In this document: positions 22,645 to 34,070 of the stretch, piece after piece | How the letters are laid out: the number at the start of each line of letters is the position of its first letter | Position numbering within the stretch: the stretch's first letter is position 1 | Assembly: GCA_015039465.1 (NCBI GenBank) | Contig: MU130553.1 | Span: forward strand, 154,391 to 209,493 | Origin: Phlegmacium glaucopus | Taxonomy: Eukaryota > Basidiomycota > Agaricomycetes > Agaricales > Cortinariaceae | Reading direction: 5' to 3' | DNA: 55,103 nucleotides | The notes under the pieces: generated by a model | The model's database searches: none | What the model saw: only the letters and a program-made list of their open reading frames with translations | Told to the model about the DNA's origin: nothing | Position numbers and translations under genes: made by a program

Positions 22645-23561
22645 TCACGGAATTATTATGTGCATTTTTTCGATGGCAGAGCTTGAACAGCTTGCTGACC
22701 ATACACAGCAGCTGGGAACAGACATCAATTCTCTCCTCTCTCCTTGCTGAGGCCCTTCTTGATCACGATTATCTGTGCTAATGACATCGTCGTCGTTATC
22801 CCAACTCATCCTGCTCCTACCTCCAAACTTGCCAGAAGGTACTGGTAGTCCAGGTAACGTCTTATTATTCAAATAATCTCTATTGACCTCCCCATCAAGG
22901 CCTTTCAGAGTAGCACCAGCGGCTTTCGGCAGATCTCCAGAAACATCCCGACTCCTTTTAGCTACATCAGCCATCTTCTTCAATTCTTCAACTCGCTCGC
23001 TCTTGGAGATAGTCAGAGAACCGAGCACAGGATCTCGAGTAAATGAATGTTTGGGCGTCAGTTGAGGAAGGGGGCAGTAGAGCACGGTGGTAGGAGCGGA
23101 GGAAGAAGGGTTGGGAACTAGATTAACAAAACTATCCATAGGGGGTGTTATTGTAGGCGGAATGGCATGCATGAAAACTGGTTTTTGTAGACTCGACAAT
23201 GGGGGTTTGATGAGATATGGGAGGCAGATAAGGTAGAGCAACAGAAGGTAATCCGGGAACAGCCTCAGGAAAGAGTGAATGCAGTGGTGGTGGAGTACGA
23301 CCGTCTGCTGGTGCTTGCATAGGATGAAACTGTTGAAACGGTGGTAGCAATTGAGGACCAGGTGAAGTCGCATAACCATGCGGATATCTCTGAAGTAAAA
23401 GCGGACGTGGCTCCATGGGTGGTAACCATTGTTGAATCTGTGTAGGGTCGATATATGTGCCTTGATTGGGGTAATAGGATGTATAATCTGCATATGGCGT
23501 AAGTTCAGGTACGGGTGCGTGTTTCAGAGTTCATGGGCTCTGGTAATTCCGGAGTCGCCAT
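22645..23561 (-). pseudogene. Proline-rich hypothetical protein, two frameshifts
   Basis: The minus-strand ATG at 23561 opens MATPELPEPMNSETRTR. The frame then shifts near 23508 to PELTPYADYTSYYPNQGTY and a long Pro/Gln/Leu-rich stretch to about 23170. A second shift near 23185-23180 leads to MDSFVNLVPNPSSSAP and SERVEELKKMADVAKRSRD, ending at the stop 22645. The composition is that of a disordered regulatory or scaffold protein; I do not recognise a family. The shifts may be real or sequencing errors. Short introns do not explain them. Confidence 0.4.
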
Positions 23562-26500
23562 CGTCAATTTCCTCGTATTCAATGAATCTTTCGGAGAGGG
23601 GGGGGAGAGTTCCTGTATCGATTCCCAAAGGCTTTCCGCGATACTAAATTTTTGTCTTCAAGTGAGAAACAAGGCAAAGAGTTGAGGTTGACACTTTATA
23701 CGATGCAGTCCTGGAGATATAGGTATTGTTTGAAGCAAGTTGGCCTGCTGTTGAGGACTATAATATGAATAAAAGGGGAACATTTGGATGTAGGAAATCT
23801 AGAGCTTTTTTTGTTTGTTTCACGAGCAATTAGAGGCCTCCATCGTTTGGGTTTGAAGAGCGGAAACAGGAAGTGGCAAGGATCAGGTAATACAAGGCTC
23901 CAAATATTCTCACACTCGCATACAATCAACCAACGCTTGCTTCCTTTGGGAGGCATGTTGAGGCTGTACATAGTGTGTGAAGAAGATATCATCTTCGACA
24001 ACTTGAACCAAGAGGCTTTAAATTGCCTATCTATTTATATTATTTCCAATCATACAGAAAACTACGTATTGTCGAGGTTGTGTGCTGAATATTTCATACT
24101 CAAGCTCCTTATTACAACTCTCAAATGACGACGGTGAAACCTGCGGTTAGAGGATCTATGGCGATCACCTGGACACAGTTCAAAGCCGAAGTCGGCGGTC
24201 AGTCGGTGATGGGACTAATTGATGCCTTCTTTTCCAAGCCTCAAGCTCAAGGCCAAGAGGTTGTTCATCTTTGCGAGTCACTAGCATGTGACCGAGTAAT
24301 ATTTGTTGTAATAATTTCAAGCGAAATTCTTGTGTGACATTTGGATGTAAATTTGAGTTGCTTAGTATGTTTTGGGTGAAAGTACTTGGTACTTCCCGAC
24401 CCAAGAAGCAGCCAACTCAAGGTTTCTGTAGGTGCGAGACACGCTGCGTGGGGCGGGTGGGAAACTCGCAAATATCCTTTTCCTTTGAGCTGATTGTTTC
24501 TTGAATCAGATGCTTAATTTGCGAAAGAGGGAGTGGAGGGTGGGGCAAAAAGCAAAAATGAAACTCAAGAGCGAGTGAGGAATTGTCAAGAGTGAGAGTT
24601 AGCGACAGAAGAAGCCTCAGTCACTCTTGTCACATTGATCGTTTGCTCAAAGACGATATTCTAATCTACGATCATTCTTCACTGCGATCATTCTTCACTA
24701 TGATAGAGAATGTTATTTGTCCCCCGTGTGTACTAGTGCCAATCCTGGACGATTTCTAATCCCCAGTTTTCCTGATGAAAGAGATACCTAGTACGAACCC
24801 CCACCATCATCCAACAATCTAATCATCTACTTCTTTAGCCAACCTTCCCCTTTTCGTCCGACTGACATGCGTGGATGTCCGCAACTCACCCTCACACTGT
24901 ATTTTTTGTGACTTGATGTTTGCAAATCCGTTGCTCATAATAGTTTGTAGTAGGTACAAATCGACGGATCTTCAGCCAATAAGATGTCATACAAAGAGGC
25001 ATAAGATGAAACAGAACATAGATTTTATTTCAAACAGGTGCGCAGTACTAGAAACAAAGGCAACGCCTATGGAACATCTTGTGGTGCTCACGCTGAGTTA
25101 TCCAAGCAATTCAGACAGCTTCTTGCGCTGACATTGCTCATCTTGATGTTTGACCCTTCCCGGAAGGGAGCATACACCATCCGCAAGCAGGATGGAGCCC
25201 CCCCAAGAGGGAGCCCACGCAACGCGGCGGCTCCCCCCGGTTTACGATTTTTCACTCAATCACGCAAGACCTCTGGAACGTCGCGCTCCTGTTGAGCTGT
25301 CAGGCAGTCTCCGCAAGCCTACAAACTTGAGTCTGGTAGTATCCGACTCCACATTTGATACCATCGAACAAATCGAAGCTTTAGCCAATGTCGATTTTGT
25401 AGTGACGTGTGGGCCGGGCTTGGACTCGAGCGGGCTTGGGCTTTTAACGTAATCAACCCTTGTGCACCGACCAAACACCGACTCAGTGACTCAGGACACT
25501 GAATGGCCGATCTCACATCAATGCTGCTATCGATTCTAACTGCATCATCAACTGCCTGCTCTACCCTCTTGTCCTTCGAAGTCCTAGTCATTACGGATTC
25601 GAGACTTTATATACTATATACTACAGATTCCCGTCGAGGATCATGTCCAGCACCTGTGCCATATCCGATCGAGAAAGCAGAGATGTGCGAGCGTTACCTC
25701 TCCTCGTCGATGCTTTCGTCCAAGGTTCCCAAGTAGCTGAATCCGATGGTCTATCAAGCGATCGCGCAAAGCTGAGCTTCACTTTTTAGCTATTGTTCGC
25801 CAACTGGAAGAAATTATTTCGTTTCTCCTTGCTTTCTCCTCAGCCTACAGATGGTCTCAAAGCCGAAAGCAGCTTGGAATATCCTCTAGCTAACGTCTTT
25901 CCTTTCACCGAACAAAAGGACAAAATTCGGAGGGTGGCGTTGCATCTATAATTAAGTCCGCTCGTTTCCCGACCCATCAACACTAAGAATAACAACTTTT
26001 CAAGAAATTGTTCGCTGAATCCGTAGCGGTCTCAGCCCGCCTTCGAAAACAACAGCGCCTGGTCTTGATGCACTTCCGTACATTTTGCTTCCACATGCAG
26101 GACTTCGACGGTGTTTTTTCCCTTTTAAAATCAAACGCTTTCTGACTATAATATAGGATCAACAAAAGCTTCTCGAGCGCTACAATTCTTGACTCCAACC
26201 AAAGCCCGTGAACTCGATACTATCCGCCTTAGGTATGTGGTGACTCATTTATTACTGTGTCATCCGCGCTGGGGCCGTGACTATCAGCAGCAACATGGAG
26301 TAGTACGACGTTGTACGAGCGACTATGAACGTGAATGAGGTGAGGAATGTTTTATTTTTTTTCCTGCTTTGGACCTGTCTCAAATTAATCTGCAACACTG
26401 TAGATATCCGAACACACCAAATATTTAATACAGTTGCTATAAGGCGAAGAACCGAATTTTTTTAATGCAGACAAGGAAATTGAAGAAAACACAGAAGTGG

Positions 26501-27000
26501 ACACACAGATGGGTGCTAGTGATAGTCAATGCAGGGTGTTGCAGACTCAGATGACGAAAACATGAGAATTACAGTTGAAGAAACTTGGATTTTACACAAA
26601 TGATCTAAAATATATCCTTTGACTGAAACTATAGCTGAGGCCAATTCTACCGATTGACGACTAAAACGAGAAGTAAAACGAACAAGGTATCGTACCTATG
26701 TTATCAGTCCAATTCAGTTGAATCTCGTCCACTTCTCTGGTTGCGGCGTTAGACTCTACTACCTCTATAGCCTGAGCGGGCGGCATATCAACAATGTTGC
26801 GAGAAGAGATTTTTTGATACTTTCGAGTCCAGAGAAAATTCCTGCATGACTTTCGTGTCGCGAATCACTTACAGCTTACACTATTACTTAGGAGCTTGGA
26901 TTTTTTGACTGCCGTGATACCCATATTGGTGACAGTCACAGTGTACTTGTCTGTACTCATCGTTCACATCTACGAGTTGTCTACGAGAGCTCCTTTCGCA
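23562..27000. other. Gene-poor region
   Basis: About 3.4 kb with only short frames. Candidates looked at and not supported: minus 23696-24001, plus 24125-24337 and minus 25319-25591 (starting MTRTSKDKRVEQAVDDAV, the most protein-like, possibly the first exon of a small gene). The final few hundred bases are the likely promoter of the GTPase gene at 27001. Confidence 0.4.
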
Positions 27001-30000
27001 ATGTCTACTTCATCGAAACCCCAACTCACTGCTAAGCAGATTCAGGCGCTGCAAGCAAAGTTTACTCGCTTCCGTATCCTCGTGATTGGGCGAGCCAACG
27101 CAGGCAAGACAACAATCCTGCAAAGACTCTGCAACGCTATGGGAGAACCCACGATCTTTAATCCAGATGGTGAAATGGTGAGGCATATGGCGAAAGTTCA
27201 TGCCAGATACTGACATACATGCCCATGATCTCAGATCGAGTCCTCGGCGCTTAATCCATCGAGGGGGGTAAGCAGTTCCTCTACTAGTCTTGGGTTATGG
27301 TTCGATTAATATCCTCACACCGCAGCGTGGACAGCATGACATCAAGAATGAAATAACATTTGAGAGCAACCCTGGTTTTCTGTTTCACGATTCCCCTGGT
27401 TTTGAAGCTGGCGGTGCTCAGGAGTTGAAGACGGTACAAGAGTTCATTAAGGAGCGTTCAAATGCAACAAAAGTGAATGAGCAGCTTCATACAATCTGGT
27501 GTGTTAGTACTTGCCTTTAGGGAACAAATTTCTTGACAGAAAAAATATTTTGGGTAGGTATTGCATTCCAACAAGTGATGGCCGACCAATCACGACAGCA
27601 GAAAAGAAGTTTTTCAATGAATGTGGGACAGGGCTTGGTATGTGTGTCGTCTTATCAATATGTTACTGTGAAGGATAAGCCTGTGAAGTACCAGTGATCG
27701 TTTTGTGGACCAAGACTGAGTCTCTTGATGTTGCTAAAATTAAGCAACTCATGAAGGAAGGTAACAGCAGATCCGAGGCAATGCAACAAGCTCCGGAAAA
27801 AGCTTGGACTGATTTTGAACAGAGTATTCATGAACAGTTTGAAGAGTTTAAATATCCACCAAAGACATATGTTGTATTTCGAAGTAAGTGTTCATGAGTT
27901 ATGCTTGTTAACAACTATTCAGCTAATTGTGTGTTGTAGAGATGCATGAGCCTGGAGCTGATTGTAAAGACTTGATTGAAAAAACAACAGCTGCACTGTC
28001 TAGTGAAGAATTACAACAGCTCTTTCTTTCAACACAGCAAAATGTTATTGAGCTGTGTATTAAATATGGGGTTAAAAGGTTGGTAATTATGATAATTTTA
28101 AATTCCCACATTAACATAATTCCTAGACTTTTGAATAAGAAGGAATCAACTCTGTTGAGATATTTTAGAAAGATTGAAGGAAATTGGGCATATTTCATGG
28201 GAATTGTTCTGAGATATTTCCCACAACTTGTAGTATGTATTTGATAATACTAAAAAGGATTGACAACTGATTGATTTTTGTAGAGTGTTATCTTGGGCAT
28301 TTAGTGCTTGACACTTTGGACTAACATAAATTATGACAGCGTGTGTGTAGAAAGAGTCACCATTATGTTATATTGCTTATTACCTGATTTTTCTCAACAG
28401 ATTGTAAGTACAAGGCCATGTTGATCTGCCTCGACTCTAGCTTACTCTTTTGACAGTCTGTAAGTGCAAGACCATCCTTGGTCTGCTTTGACTCTAGCTT
28501 ACTCTTTTGACAGTTGGTAAGTGCAAGACTATCTTGATCTGCCTTGACTCTAGCTTACTCTTTTGACAGAAGGTAAGTGTCAAACCATCTTGATCTGCCT
28601 TGGCTCTACCTTACTCCTTTGACAGGGGGTGAGCACAAGACCATCTTGATCTTTGACTTTGACTCTGGCTTACTCTTTTCACAGAGGGTAAGTGCAAGAC
28701 TATCTTGATCTGCCCTAGCTTACCTCTTTTAACAGAAGGTAAGGACCAGACCATCTTGGTCTGCCTTGACTCTAGCTTACTCTTTTGACAGATGGTAAGT
28801 GGAAGACAATATTGATCTGCCTTGACTCTAGCTTATTCCTTTGACAGTTGGTAAGTGGAAGGCCATATTGATCTACCTTTGCTCTAGCTTACTCTTCTGA
28901 CAGTTGGTCAGTGGAAGACCATCTTGATCTGCCTAGACTATGGCTTACTTCTTTGATAGGATGTAAGTGCAAGACCATCTTGATCTGCCTTGACTATGGC
29001 TTACTCTTTTGACAGAATGTAAGTGCAAGACCATATTGATCTGCTTTGACTCTAGCTTATTCTTTTGACAGCATGTAAGTGCAAGATGATATTGGTCTGT
29101 CTTGACTCTAGCTTACTCTTTTGACAGGGGGTAAGTGCAAGACCATCTTGATCTGCCCTGGCTCTAGCTTACTCTTTTGACAGTGGGTAAGTGGAAGACT
29201 ATCTTGATCTACCTTGGCTCTAGCTTACTCTTTTGACAGTTGGTAAGTGGACAACCATCTTGATCTACTTTGACTCTAGCTTACTCATTTGACAGAATGT
29301 ATGTGCAAGACTATCTTGATCTGCATTGGCTCTAGCTTATTCTTTTGACAGAATGTAAGTGCAAGACTATCTTGATCTGCCTTGGCTCTAGCTTACTCTT
29401 TTGATAGTTGGTAAGTGCAAGACCATCTTGATCCACCTTGGCTCTAGCTTACTTTTTTAACAGAAGGTAAGTGCAAGACTATGTTGATCTGCCTTGGCTG
29501 TAGTTTACTCTTTTGACAGTTGGTAAGTGGAAGACCATCTTGACCTGCTTTGGCTCTAGCTTACTCTTTTGACAGAGGGTAAGTGCAAGACTATATTGAC
29601 CTGCCTTTTCTCTAGCTTACTCTTTTGACAGGAGGTAAGTGGAAGACTATCTTGATCTGCCTTGACTCTAGCTCACTCCTTTAACAGTTGGTAAGTGGAA
29701 GACCATCTTGATTTTACTTGACTCTAGCTTACTCTTTTAACAGTTGGTAAGTGAAAGACCATCTTGATTTGCCTTGACTCCAGCTTATTCTTTTGACAGT
29801 TGGTAAGTGCAAGACCATCTTGATCTGCCTTGACTCTAGATACTTTTTGATAGGGGGTAAGTGCAAGACCATCTTGATTAGCCTTGACTCTACATACTTT
29901 TTGACAGGGGGTAAGTGGAAGACCATCTTAATTTGCCTTGGATCTAGCTTACTCTTTTGACAGGAGGTAAGTGTAAGACTATCTTGATCTGCCTTTGCTC

Positions 30001-32668
30001 TAGCTTACTCTTTTGACAGATGGTAAGTGCAAGACTATATTGATCTGCCTTGGCTCTAGCTTACTCTTTTGACAGGAGGTAAGTAGAAGACTATCTTGAT
30101 CTGGCCTGGCTCTAGCTTACTCTTTTGACAGGAGGTAAGTGGAAAACCATTGTGATCTGCCCTAACTCTATCTTACTCTTTTGACAGTTGGTATGTGAAA
30201 GACCATCTTGATCTGCCTTGGCTGTAGCTTACTCTTTTGACAGGCAGTAAGTGGAAGGCCATCTTGATCTGTCTTGGCTGTAGCTTACTCTTTTGACAGG
30301 AGGTAAGTGGAAAACCATCTTGATCTGCCCTAACTCAATCTTACTCTTTTGACAGTTGGTAAGTGGAAGACTATCTTGATCTGCCTTGGCTGTAGCTTAC
30401 TCTTTTGATAGGGGGTAAGTGGAAGACCATCTTGATCTGCCTTGGCTCTAGCTTATTCTTTTGACAGGAGGTAAGTGCAAGACCATCTTAATCTGCCTTG
30501 GCTCTAACTTACTCTTTTTACAGTTTGTAAGTGCAAGATTGATCTATCTTGACTCTAGCTTACTCTTCTGACAGGAGGTAAGTACTTAACCATCTCTTCA
30601 TCTGCCTTGACTTTAGCTTACTCTTTTGACAGGAGGTATGTTGAAGACTATATTGATCTGCCTTGGCTCTAGCTTACTCTTTTGACAGTCTGTAAGTGGA
30701 AGACCATCCTGATCTGCCTTAACTCTACCTTACTCTTTTGACAGTATGTAAGTGCAAGGCCATATTAATCTGCCTTGACTCTACCTTTGCTCTTTTGACA
30801 GGAGGTAAGTGCAAGGCCATCTTGATCTGCCTTGGCTCTAGCTTACTCTTTTGACAGGAGGTAAGTGGAAGACTATCTTGATCTGCCTTGGCTCTAGCTT
30901 ATTCTTTTGACAGTTGGTAAGTGCAAGTCCATCTTGATCTGCCTTAACTCTACCTTACTCTTTTGATAGGAGGTAAGTGCCAGACCATCTTGATCTGCCT
31001 TGACTTTAGCTTACTCTTTTGACAGGAGGTAAGTGGAAGACTATCTTGATCTGCCTTGGCTCTAGCTTACTCTTTTGACAGGAGGTAAGTGCAAGACCAT
31101 CCTGATCTGCCTTAACTCTACCTTACTCTTTTGACAGTATGTAAGTGCAAGGATATATTAATCTGCCTTGACTCTACCTTACTCTTTTGACAGGAGGTAA
31201 GTACAAGACTATTGTGATCTGCCTCGACTCTAGCTTACTATTTTCACAGGAGGTAAGTGCAAGACTATCTTCATCTGCTTTTTTTCTAGCTTACTCTTTT
31301 GACAGTCTGTAAGTGGAAGACCATCTTGATCTGCCTTAACTCTAGCTCACTCTTTTGACAGGAGGTATGTGCAAGACTGTATTGATCTGCCTTGACTCCA
31401 GCTTACTCTTCTGACAGTTAGTAAGTGCCAGACCATATTGATCTGCCTTGACTCTAGCTCACTCTTTTGACAGATGGTAGGTGCAAGACAATCCTGATCT
31501 TCCCTGACTCTGGCTTACTCTTTTGACAGTCTGTAAGTGCAAGACCATCTTGATCTGTCTTGACTCTAGCTTACTCTTTTGACAGACAGTAAGTGCCAGA
31601 TTATCTTGATCTGCCTTGACTCTAGCTTACTCTTTTGAAAGTATGTAAGTGCAAGACCATCTTCATCTTGGACTTTGACTCTAGCTTACTCTTTTCAGAG
31701 GGTAAGTGCAAGACTATCTTGATCTGCCTTGACTCTAGCTTACCTCTTTTAACAGGAGGTAAGTGCAAGCACAGAGAAGTCCCTATTATTCTGTCACTCT
31801 CTTTTATTTATGTTACAATATCTTTGGACAGTATGTAGGTGCACTCATTATATCTTCATTTCTGCTTACCTGATTGGCATATCTTTTGGACAGTATGTAT
31901 GTTGAACATGTGGTGTTATTTACTGATTGCTCTATGACTTACATGTATCAACAGAAAGTATGTGCAATAATTTCTGATCTGTCTTTTTTTCTTCTACCTA
32001 TCTAATACCTTTGCTTACAGATGGTAAGCATCATTACACTTACCCTTCTATTTCAATCTTTATAATAAAATATCATATGGTGAAATCTTTTTGTCTTATT
32101 TCCATATCTGTACTTACTTCCTTTGTCCAGTTTTTCTTAATTTCCATGCACAGAATTCCATCTCCAAAATTATGTCACCCATTGTGAGTGTTTGCTCTTT
32201 GACAATACACTGACAGAAAAGTAGCTAATCCCATCTTCTAAAAATTTTCAAGCTTTCCAGTCTATCTACCAAATTCAACTTAAAAGAAGTTACCTACTGT
32301 GCAATTGGCATGTCTCTCATTCAACTTTTTGTCCATATTCTCAATATTGACTTTTACTATTAGTTGCAGCTATTATTGGCCACTTGTACTTCACTCTTCA
32401 TCAAGAATCACCAAGAACCAGAAACTCTTTAAAAAGAGCTGTTCAAATTTATCAGCAATCAACTTGTGATGCCTCTGTCAAGCAAGCAATTGAAAAGATT
32501 TTTGAACTTGAAAATCTTTTCAACGGCTCTCATATAAAGAGTCACATCAAAAGTCCCTTCAAACACTTTTTGCATGTTGATGAAGTTGATCATAAATTAC
32601 TGGTTGAGGAGGCTGTACAGACTGCATTGAATAATCTCTTATGTATGAATTCAATTCTTATTTGTTGA
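27001..32668 (+). CDS. G-domain GTPase with embedded single-codon exon array
   Basis: Exons 27001-27177, 27235-27267, 27326-27498, 27558-27637, 27689-27883, 27940-28078 and 28127-28232 join into 301 codons; all introns are 48-59 nt GT-AG and every phase fits. The G domain has a P-loop GRANAGKT (residues 30-37), a G3-type FHDSPGFEAGG, and a WTKTES motif in the G4 position. It continues with a conserved QQLFLSTQQNVIELCIKYGVKR segment. This is the Agaricomycete family of P-loop GTPases whose C-termini usually end in a membrane-associated region; the cellular role is unknown. After exon 7 the gene enters 67 three-nucleotide exons (28284-32023). The C-terminal exon reads AAIIGHLYFTLHQESPRTRN and ends at TGA 32666-32668. 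It needs a phase-1 intron, so at least one more exon of 1 mod 3 length (for example AAAA at 32217-32220) must lie between 32023 and 32364; that junction is unresolved. Confidence 0.8.
28284..32023 (+). repeat. Tandem intron array with 67 three-nucleotide exons
   Basis: Units have the form GTAAGTGCAAGACCAT...CTTACTCTTTTGACAG followed by three bases and the next GTAAGT. Exon starts run 28284, 28340, 28401, 28457, 28514, 28570, 28626, 28685, 28736 and then almost always every 56 bp to 31642. The final steps are 31699, 31756, 31832, 31894, 31955 and 32021. All 67 introns begin GT and end AG; nearly all have a CTTAC/CTTAT/CTCAC branch-like site 12-14 nt before the acceptor. Codon counts: GAG 17, TTG 12, GGG 5, TAT 5, TCT 4, ATG 4, AAG 3, AGG 3, AAT 3, and one each of AGT, CGT, ATT, GAT, CAT, TGG, GCA, TTT, TTA, ACA, AAA. 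There is no stop codon. The array lies in phase 0 directly after exon 7 of the GTPase. Confidence 0.9.
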
Positions 32669-33337
32669 TGAGCAGTACTAATTAGGAACTCTAGCAGGGA
32701 AATAAGCCAATGCTCTACTGTATACTTAAATCATCACACCTCTCTATGCAAAGTGTTATGAATGTCTGGTACTATGCTCATGCAATCCCCACTCTACCTT
32801 CCTTACATTACTTCCCCTTGACCCTAGTACCTTTCTCAATGTCCTTACCTTTCTCCTGAGTCCTTGACCTTTACCTGTACTATACTTAGCATTGCCCTTT
32901 GTTGGAATTATTTATTTATGTGCTGATCACATCAGATTGCATCATTATGACAGTGGGTCTTGACCAATAGTGGTAATCACTCATAGATTATTGTCATAGT
33001 ACAGCCACATTTGTATGTAGTATAAGTAGCTAACCTTTGAGGAGGGGACTTCTCATCAGTTTGATCCAATACTATAGCATATCACCAACCCTTGTCTTGG
33101 CTCCTAAGAAGATATTAAGTGATCAGACAGGCCTAGTTCATCAAACCAACAAAAATATCTTAATGCCCTTGGCCCTTCTTGAGTCTTGACTCACCTTGCT
33201 TCCTGGACTATATTTACACTACTATTACCTGTTGACTCCTAGCTACTCATGACTATAGAACTAAGCCACTGAGTTCAAGGTTATATTTATACATGCTTCA
33301 ATTAAGCTAGATAGGTGTGATTGATATCACAAGACAA
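32669..33337. other. Intergenic, no gene recognised
   Basis: AT-rich 3' flank of the GTPase gene. No coding region or repeat is supported. Confidence 0.5.
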
Positions 33338-33645
33338 GTTCTTTACTCTCCCCTACCTAATCCATGCAGAGTCTACATGGAGTCTGAGTAGTCTGTGTGG
33401 AGTCTGTGGAGTCTGTGCAGACTGTCTGAGCAATCTTTTTGGCAGAAGGACCAGCTAAATTTCTGTTCCTAGTCTGAGTGGAGTCTGAATGGAGTCTGAG
33501 TGGACTCCTAGCATCTGCTTGGACTCCACATAGACTCTGCTCAGACTAAACTTGGACTCTACACAGACTGAGCTTGGACTAGTCCTAGCACTCTGCTAGG
33601 AGTCTGCTTGGACTCCACATGGACTAAGCTTGGACTGGGAATGGA
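33338..33645. repeat. T-family-like left end with GAGTCTG/GACTCC arrays
   Basis: Begins AGTTCTTTACTCTCCCCTACC, similar to the T-family terminus. It is followed by dense GAGTCTG, GGAGTCTG and TTGGACTCC motifs in both orientations. No matching right terminus was found before the LTR at 33682, so the element is truncated or diverged. Confidence 0.5.
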
Positions 33646-33681
33646 AATTTGGCTGGTTATTCTCCAAAGGGGTTTGTTATT

Positions 33682-34070
33682 TGTTACAACTTCAAACAAT
33701 TCAGAATATCTGATCATTAACAGTTGTTTGCAAAGTTCATTTTGTTATTTAATCTGGGGTCTCCAGCATATGCAGACTGTTTAAGGTCTGAAGAGGTTGT
33801 CAACTTTGAGATTGAGTAAGATGTTAAAGATTGTCTATTAAGGACTAGGTACAGAATGTGATACAGAAAGTAAGAGTTTATATACTAAAAGAGTAAATGA
33901 AAGACATGTGGTAAATGTGCATGAAATGCATGAAATGCATGTAGAACATATGGTAGGTGCATGTATGAAAAGGATGAGGGAAACATGTGTAAATGAAATG
34001 TGTGGAAAGTATGTGTGACAATAGAAGAAATGAAAATAGAATGTACTCCATGTGTTAGAAAATCATAACA
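33682..34070 (-). mobile_element. 3' LTR of decayed gypsy element (389 bp)
   Basis: Bounded by TGTTACAACTTC and AATCATAACA (TGTTA...TAACA). It adjoins a run of eight Cs at 34074-34081, i.e. a G-rich polypurine tract on the element strand, as expected just upstream of a 3' LTR. The start matches the partial LTR at 38333. Confidence 0.75.

Noticed and set aside
26896..27000. N-terminal membrane extension of the GTPase from a TTG codon at 26896
   Set aside because: No ATG, and the ATG at 27001 fits the family start; the upstream frame is probably leader.
29729..29926. Minus-strand 65-codon repeat protein in the intron array
   Set aside because: It is a by-product of the 56-bp repeat (not a multiple of three) over a few units; it does not continue along the array.
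28284..32023. CRISPR-like array
   Set aside because: Period is regular, but the repeat is the long part (53 nt, with splice signals at both ends) and the variable part is only three bases. The locus is a eukaryotic gene.
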